Assembly (NCBI RefSeq): GCF_024699985.1
Contig: NZ_JAJONA010000001.1
Span: 1,364,001 to 1,428,000, forward strand
Source: Phenylobacterium sp. J367
Lineage (GTDB): Bacteria; Pseudomonadota; Alphaproteobacteria; Caulobacterales; Caulobacteraceae
Direction of reading: 5' to 3'
Length of the DNA stretch: 64,000 nucleotides
Part shown: in pieces, positions 57,843-64,000 of the stretch
Layout: every line of letters starts with the position of its first letter
How positions within the stretch are numbered: the first letter of the stretch is position 1
The notes under the pieces: model-generated
What the model saw: the letters and a program-made list of their open reading frames with translations, nothing else
Told to the model about the DNA's origin: nothing
Database searches by the model: none
Made by a program: the position numbers and the translations under genes

Positions 57843-58721
57843 ATGTCGATCCTTATCGGTAAGGACACCCGCGTCATCTGCCAGGGCATCACCGGCGCCC
57901 AGGGCACCTTCCACACCGAGCAGGCCATCGCCTACGGCACCAAGATGGTCGGCGGCGTGACCCCCGGCAAAGGCGGCCAGACGCACATCGGCCTGCCCGT
58001 GTTCGACACGGTCGGCGAGGCGGTCAAGCAGACCGGCGCCGACGCCAGCGTGATCTACGTCCCGCCGCCGTTCGCGGCGGACTCGATCCTGGAAGCCATC
58101 GACGCGGAAGTGCCGCTGATCATCTGCATCACCGAGGGCATCCCGGTGATCGACATGGTCAAGGTGAAGCGCGCGCTCTCCGGCTCGAAATCCAGGCTGA
58201 TCGGCCCCAATTGCCCGGGCGTGCTCACCCCGGGTGAGTGCAAAATCGGCATCATGCCGGGCAATATCTTCAAGAAGGGCTCGGTGGGTGTTGTGTCGCG
58301 GTCCGGCACGCTTACCTACGAAGCCGTGTTCCAGACGAGCCAGGTGGGCCTCGGCCAGACGACCGCCGTCGGCATCGGCGGCGACCCGGTCAAGGGCACC
58401 GAGTTCATCGACATGCTCGACATGTTCCTGAAGGACCCGGAGACCGAGTCGATCATCATGATCGGCGAGATCGGCGGGTCTGCGGAAGAAGACGCCGCCG
58501 AGTTCATCAAGAATTCAGCAATCAAGAAGCCTATGGTCGGCTTCATCGCGGGTCGTACGGCGCCTCCGGGCCGCCGCATGGGCCACGCGGGCGCGATCAT
58601 CTCCGGCGGCAAGGGCGGGGCCGAGGACAAGATCGCCGCGATGGAGGCCGCGGGCATCCGCGTGTCGCCGTCTCCGGCGAAGCTTGGCGAGACCCTGCTC
58701 GAGGTGCTGAAGGGCGCCTGA
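57843..58721 (+). CDS. sucD: Succinyl-CoA synthetase alpha subunit
   Basis: A 292-residue alpha subunit containing the CoA-binding Rossmann fold ([19 protein letters not shown]) and the phosphohistidine loop [16 protein letters not shown] with the catalytic His. [12 protein letters not shown] is also typical. The ATG follows the corrected sucC stop with no gap. Confidence 0.98.
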   Translation: MSILIGKDTRVICQGITGAQGTFHTEQAIAYGTKMVGGVTPGKGGQTHIGLPVFDTVGEAVKQTGADASVIYVPPPFAADSILEAIDAEVPLIICITEGIPVIDMVKVKRALSGSKSRLIGPNCPGVLTPGECKIGIMPGNIFKKGSVGVVSRSGTLTYEAVFQTSQVGLGQTTAVGIGGDPVKGTEFIDMLDMFLKDPETESIIMIGEIGGSAEEDAAEFIKNSAIKKPMVGFIAGRTAPPGRRMGHAGAIISGGKGGAEDKIAAMEAAGIRVSPSPAKLGETLLEVLKGA

Positions 58722-58801
58722 GTACCTAGATTTAAGCGTATGGGCGGTCCGCGCTCGGCTCCTTTGTCAGAAGCTCCGCGGTCCTCCGGGAAGCGGATGA
58801 A

Positions 58802-61753
58802 ATGGCGGACGACGCAGGTCTGATCAACGAGGTGCTCGCGGAGACCTCGTTCCTCTATGGCGGCAATGCGGCCTTCGTAGAGGACCTCTACGCGAAATGG
58901 GCGGCGAACCCCGCCTCGGTCGAGCCGTCCTGGCAGGCGTTCTTCGCCTCGCTGTCGGACCAGGCCGACGAGGTGAAGCGCGCGGCCCAGAAGCCCGCGT
59001 GGGCGCGTCCTTCCGTACCCGCCGCCCGTCCGGACTGGCTTTCGGCCATCGACGGTCTGTGGCCGGCGGTCGAGGCCAAGCTCGGCGCCAAGGTCGCCGA
59101 GAAGAAGCCCGCGGCCAGCCAGGACGAGGTTCGCGCCGCGACGCTGGACAGCCTGCGGGCCATCATGATGATCCGCGCCTACCGGATGCGGGGTCACCTG
59201 AAGGCCAACCTCGACCCGCTGGGCATCGCCACCACGCCGGGCGACGCCTCCGAGCTCGATCCGGCGACCTACGGCTTCTCCGAGAGCGACTTCGACCGGC
59301 CGATCTTCCTCGATTACGTGCTGGGCCTGGAGACCGCGACGCTCCGCGAGATCCTCGAGATCCTGCGCCGCACCTACTGCGGCAGCGTCGGCGTGCAGTA
59401 CATGCACATCTCCGATCCCAAGGAGAAGGCCTGGCTGCAGGAGCGCATCGAGGGCCGCGACAAGGAGATCGCCTTCACCAAGGAGGGCAAGGTCGCCATC
59501 CTCAAGAAGCTGATCGAGACGCAAGGGTTCGAGAGCTTCCTGCACCGCCGCTTCCCGGGCACCAAGCGCTTCGGTCTCGACGGCGGCGAGAGCATGGTCC
59601 CGGCGCTGGAGCAGATCATCAAGCGCGGCGGCGCCATGGGCGTCCAGGACATCATCGTCGGCATGCCGCACCGCGGCCGCCTGAACGTGCTGGCCGCCGT
59701 GATGGGCAAGCCCTACCACGTGATCTTCCACGAGTTCCAAGGCGGCTCGTCCGTCCCGTCCGACGTGGAAGGCTCGGGCGACGTGAAGTACCACCTGGGC
59801 GCCTCGGCGGACCGGGAGTTCGACAACAACAGCGTCCACCTGTCGCTGACCGCCAACCCCTCGCACCTCGAGATCGTCAACCCGGTGGTGATCGGCAAGG
59901 CGCGGGCGAAGCAGGCCTTCACGCTTCGCGAACAGCCGACCGCCGGCCGCGCGCACGTCATGCCGCTGCTGCTGCACGGCGACGCCGCCTTCGCCGGCCA
60001 GGGTGTGGTGGCCGAGTGCTTCGCGCTGTCGGGCCTGAAGGGCTACGGCGTCGGCGGCACCATGCACTTCGTGGTGAACAACCAGATCGGCTTCACCACC
60101 AGCCCGAAGAACTCGCGCTCGTCGCCCTATCCGTCCGACGTGGCGCTGATGGTCGAGGCCCCGATCTTCCACGCCAACGGGGACGATCCCGAAGCGGTGA
60201 CCTTCGCCGCCAAGGTGGCCACCGAGTACCGGCAGATGTTCGGCAAGGACGTGGTCATCGACATGTTCTGCTACCGCCGGTTCGGCCACAACGAGGGCGA
60301 CGATCCGACGATGACGCAGCCCTTGATGTACGCGAAGATCAAGGACCATCCGTCGGTGCGCGACCTCTACGCCGCCCGCCTGGTGAGCGAGGGCGTCACC
60401 ACCCAGGCGGAAGTCGAAGGCTGGATCGCCGAGTTCAACGACTTCCTCGACAAGGAGTTCGACGCCGGCAAGTCGTACAAGCCGAACAAGGCGGACTGGC
60501 TGGACGGCAAGTGGTCGGGCCTGACGCTGCCGGCCGGCGACGAGCGCCACAACACCGGCGTGCCGAAGCAGAAGCTCCTCGACCTCGGCAAGCGGATCAC
60601 GACGGTCCCCGAGCGGATCAGCATCCACAAGACGGTGGAGCGCGTGGTCCAGGGCCGCCGCGAGGCGATCGAGAAGGGCGAGGGCCTCGACTGGGCCACC
60701 GCCGAGCACTTGGCCTTCGCCACCCTGCTCGACCAGGGCTACCCCGTGCGCCTGTCCGGCCAGGACAGCGTGCGCGGCACCTTTACCCAGCGCCACTCGG
60801 GAATCATCGACCAGAAGACGGAGGAGATCTACTTCCCGCTCCGCAACCTGGGCCCCGGCCAGGCGCACTTCGAGGTGCTGGATTCGGCGCTTTCCGAAGA
60901 GGCGGTGCTGGGCTTCGAGTACGGCTTCTCCCTGACCGACCCGAATACCCTGACCATGTGGGAAGGCCAGTTCGGCGACTTCGTGAACGGCGCCCAGGTG
61001 GTCATCGACCAGTTCATCTCGTCTGGCGAACGCAAGTGGCTGCGGATGAGCGGTCTCGTGATGCTGCTGCCGCACGGTTACGAGGGTCAGGGCCCCGAGC
61101 ACTCGTCGGCCCGCCTCGAGCGGTTCCTGCAGCTCTGCGCCGAAGACAACATGCAGGTGATCAATCCGACGACGCCGGCGAACTATTTCCACGCCCTGCG
61201 CCGCCAGCTCCTGCGGGAATTCCGCAAGCCGCTGATCGTCATGACGCCGAAGAGCCTGCTGCGCCACAAGCGGGCGGTCTCGAACCTTGTCGACCTGGCG
61301 GAGGGCTCCAGCTTCCATCGCGTGATGCTGGATGGCGCCGAGGCCGGCTGCGACGTCGGCGGCGTGACGCTGAAGTCCGACGGAGAGATCAACCGCGTCC
61401 TGCTCTGCTCGGGCAAGGTCTACTTCGACCTCGTGGAGCAGCGCGCCAAGACCGGCCGCGACGACGTCTACATCCTGCGTCTCGAGCAGTTCTATCCCTG
61501 GCCGCTGAAGTCGCTCTCCAACGAGCTGAAGCGGTTCAAGAACGCCGAGCTGGTCTGGGTGCAGGAAGAGCCGAAGAACATGGGCGGCTGGCAGTTCGTC
61601 GACCCGTGGCTGGAGCTCACCCTGGAGCGGCTGAACGTGAAGGCCAAGCGGGCTCGCTACGTCGGCCGCCCGGCCTCGGCGTCCACCGCCGCCGGCCTGA
61701 TGAGCCGCCACCTGAAGGAACTCGAAGCCTTCCTCACCGAGGCTTTCGCCTAA
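58802..61753 (+). CDS. sucA: 2-oxoglutarate dehydrogenase E1 component
   Basis: A 983-residue thiamine-diphosphate enzyme that decarboxylates 2-oxoglutarate and passes succinyl groups to SucB. The N-terminal segment [21 protein letters not shown] binds the E2 core. [26 protein letters not shown], and [10 protein letters not shown] match the catalytic and thiamine sites. An 80-base gap with small stems follows sucD. A sharp, uninterrupted frame over nearly 3 kb. Confidence 0.98.
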   Translation: MADDAGLINEVLAETSFLYGGNAAFVEDLYAKWAANPASVEPSWQAFFASLSDQADEVKRAAQKPAWARPSVPAARPDWLSAIDGLWPAVEAKLGAKVAEKKPAASQDEVRAATLDSLRAIMMIRAYRMRGHLKANLDPLGIATTPGDASELDPATYGFSESDFDRPIFLDYVLGLETATLREILEILRRTYCGSVGVQYMHISDPKEKAWLQERIEGRDKEIAFTKEGKVAILKKLIETQGFESFLHRRFPGTKRFGLDGGESMVPALEQIIKRGGAMGVQDIIVGMPHRGRLNVLAAVMGKPYHVIFHEFQGGSSVPSDVEGSGDVKYHLGASADREFDNNSVHLSLTANPSHLEIVNPVVIGKARAKQAFTLREQPTAGRAHVMPLLLHGDAAFAGQGVVAECFALSGLKGYGVGGTMHFVVNNQIGFTTSPKNSRSSPYPSDVALMVEAPIFHANGDDPEAVTFAAKVATEYRQMFGKDVVIDMFCYRRFGHNEGDDPTMTQPLMYAKIKDHPSVRDLYAARLVSEGVTTQAEVEGWIAEFNDFLDKEFDAGKSYKPNKADWLDGKWSGLTLPAGDERHNTGVPKQKLLDLGKRITTVPERISIHKTVERVVQGRREAIEKGEGLDWATAEHLAFATLLDQGYPVRLSGQDSVRGTFTQRHSGIIDQKTEEIYFPLRNLGPGQAHFEVLDSALSEEAVLGFEYGFSLTDPNTLTMWEGQFGDFVNGAQVVIDQFISSGERKWLRMSGLVMLLPHGYEGQGPEHSSARLERFLQLCAEDNMQVINPTTPANYFHALRRQLLREFRKPLIVMTPKSLLRHKRAVSNLVDLAEGSSFHRVMLDGAEAGCDVGGVTLKSDGEINRVLLCSGKVYFDLVEQRAKTGRDDVYILRLEQFYPWPLKSLSNELKRFKNAELVWVQEEPKNMGGWQFVDPWLELTLERLNVKAKRARYVGRPASASTAAGLMSRHLKELEAFLTEAFA

Positions 61754-61817
61754 AGGGACAACCCCTCGTCCCTCCCATCTGACTGTTTGTGTCGAAGATC
61801 TAAGGAGCGCACCGGCA

Positions 61818-63038
<1,221 letters not shown>

Positions 63039-63049
63039 GCGCCTTCTCA

Positions 63050-63090
63050 GGGGGTGAGGCCACGCAGGCGGCCCGCCAAGCCTCGCCCCC
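63050..63090 (+). promoter_or_regulatory. Hairpin between sucB and lpdA
   Basis: An 11-bp stem with one G-U (63050-63060 with 63080-63090) around a 19-base loop lies 12 bases after the sucB stop. It lacks a T-tract, so it is more likely a processing or attenuation element than a full terminator. Confidence 0.5.
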
Positions 63091-63140
63091 GCGTACGCAA
63101 ACCTGTATCTGGGCCGCACCAACTCCCAGGCAGGTATCTC

Positions 63141-64000
<860 letters not shown>

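Noticed and set aside
57843..57960. C-terminal extension of sucC into sucD
   Set aside because: A one-base correction gives exactly 399 residues and a stop abutting the sucD start; the extension is out-of-frame sucD sequence.

Overview
This is a high-GC, gene-dense stretch of a bacterial chromosome. Gene content and order point to an alphaproteobacterium of the Caulobacterales, with Phenylobacterium or a close relative as the best guess. The evidence is the ffh-rpsP-rimM / trmD-rplS / leuCDB / asd neighbourhood, the acnA-ccmABCDG block, the sucCDAB-lpd operon, alphaproteobacterial families such as DUF2794, and a Caulobacter-like promoter before sucC. I see no phage, transposon, CRISPR, rRNA or tRNA gene; this is core genome.

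Layout. 1-9 kb: rarD (cut by the window edge), asd, a response regulator with a coupled partner, and the leucine genes leuC, leuD and leuB, with two small accessory enzymes coupled to leuC/leuD. 9-18 kb: a divergent LysR regulator, two acyl-CoA thioesterases, rplS, trmD, an aspartic protease, rimM, rpsP and ffh. 18-25 kb: ogt, an M3 peptidase, a TetR unit with a candidate operator, murI, and a long non-coding stretch before oxyR. 25-29 kb: two tandem paralogous hybrid histidine kinases. 29-37 kb: prolyl oligopeptidase, dapF, a MAPEG protein, mtaB, ftsY and yciB. 37-45 kb: cytochrome c maturation genes ccmG-D-C and ccmB-A, divergent from aconitase acnA. 45-56 kb: mixed housekeeping genes, a CitE-like lyase, malate dehydrogenase, two neighbouring LprI-like membrane proteins, and a LytTR regulator divergent from a DUF2306 membrane protein. 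56.6-64 kb: the TCA-cycle operon sucC-sucD-sucA-sucB-lpdA, cut by the right edge.

Functional themes are branched-chain and aspartate-family amino-acid synthesis (asd, dapF, leuBCD), the TCA cycle (acnA, mdh, sucCDAB, lpd), ribosome and tRNA maturation (rpsP, rimM, trmD, rplS, mtaB), SRP targeting (ffh, ftsY), haem delivery for c-type cytochromes, and peroxide sensing (oxyR).

The most important caveat is technical. At least twelve single-base indels, most of them in G/C homopolymers, break otherwise well-conserved genes: leuB, leuC twice, trmD, the aspartic protease, dapF, ccmA, sucC, the 50.2-kb gene, and the two LprI-like genes three times. Several of these are essential or near-essential in relatives, and each returns to a normal family length when one base is corrected. 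I therefore read them as sequencing or assembly errors and give the restored gene spans. I found no convincing new multi-gene system. The more interesting loci are the tandem kinases, the LprI-like pair, the LytTR/DUF2306 pair, the leuC-VOC-leuD-ABM coupling, the extended S16 protein, and several strong unexplained intergenic hairpins.
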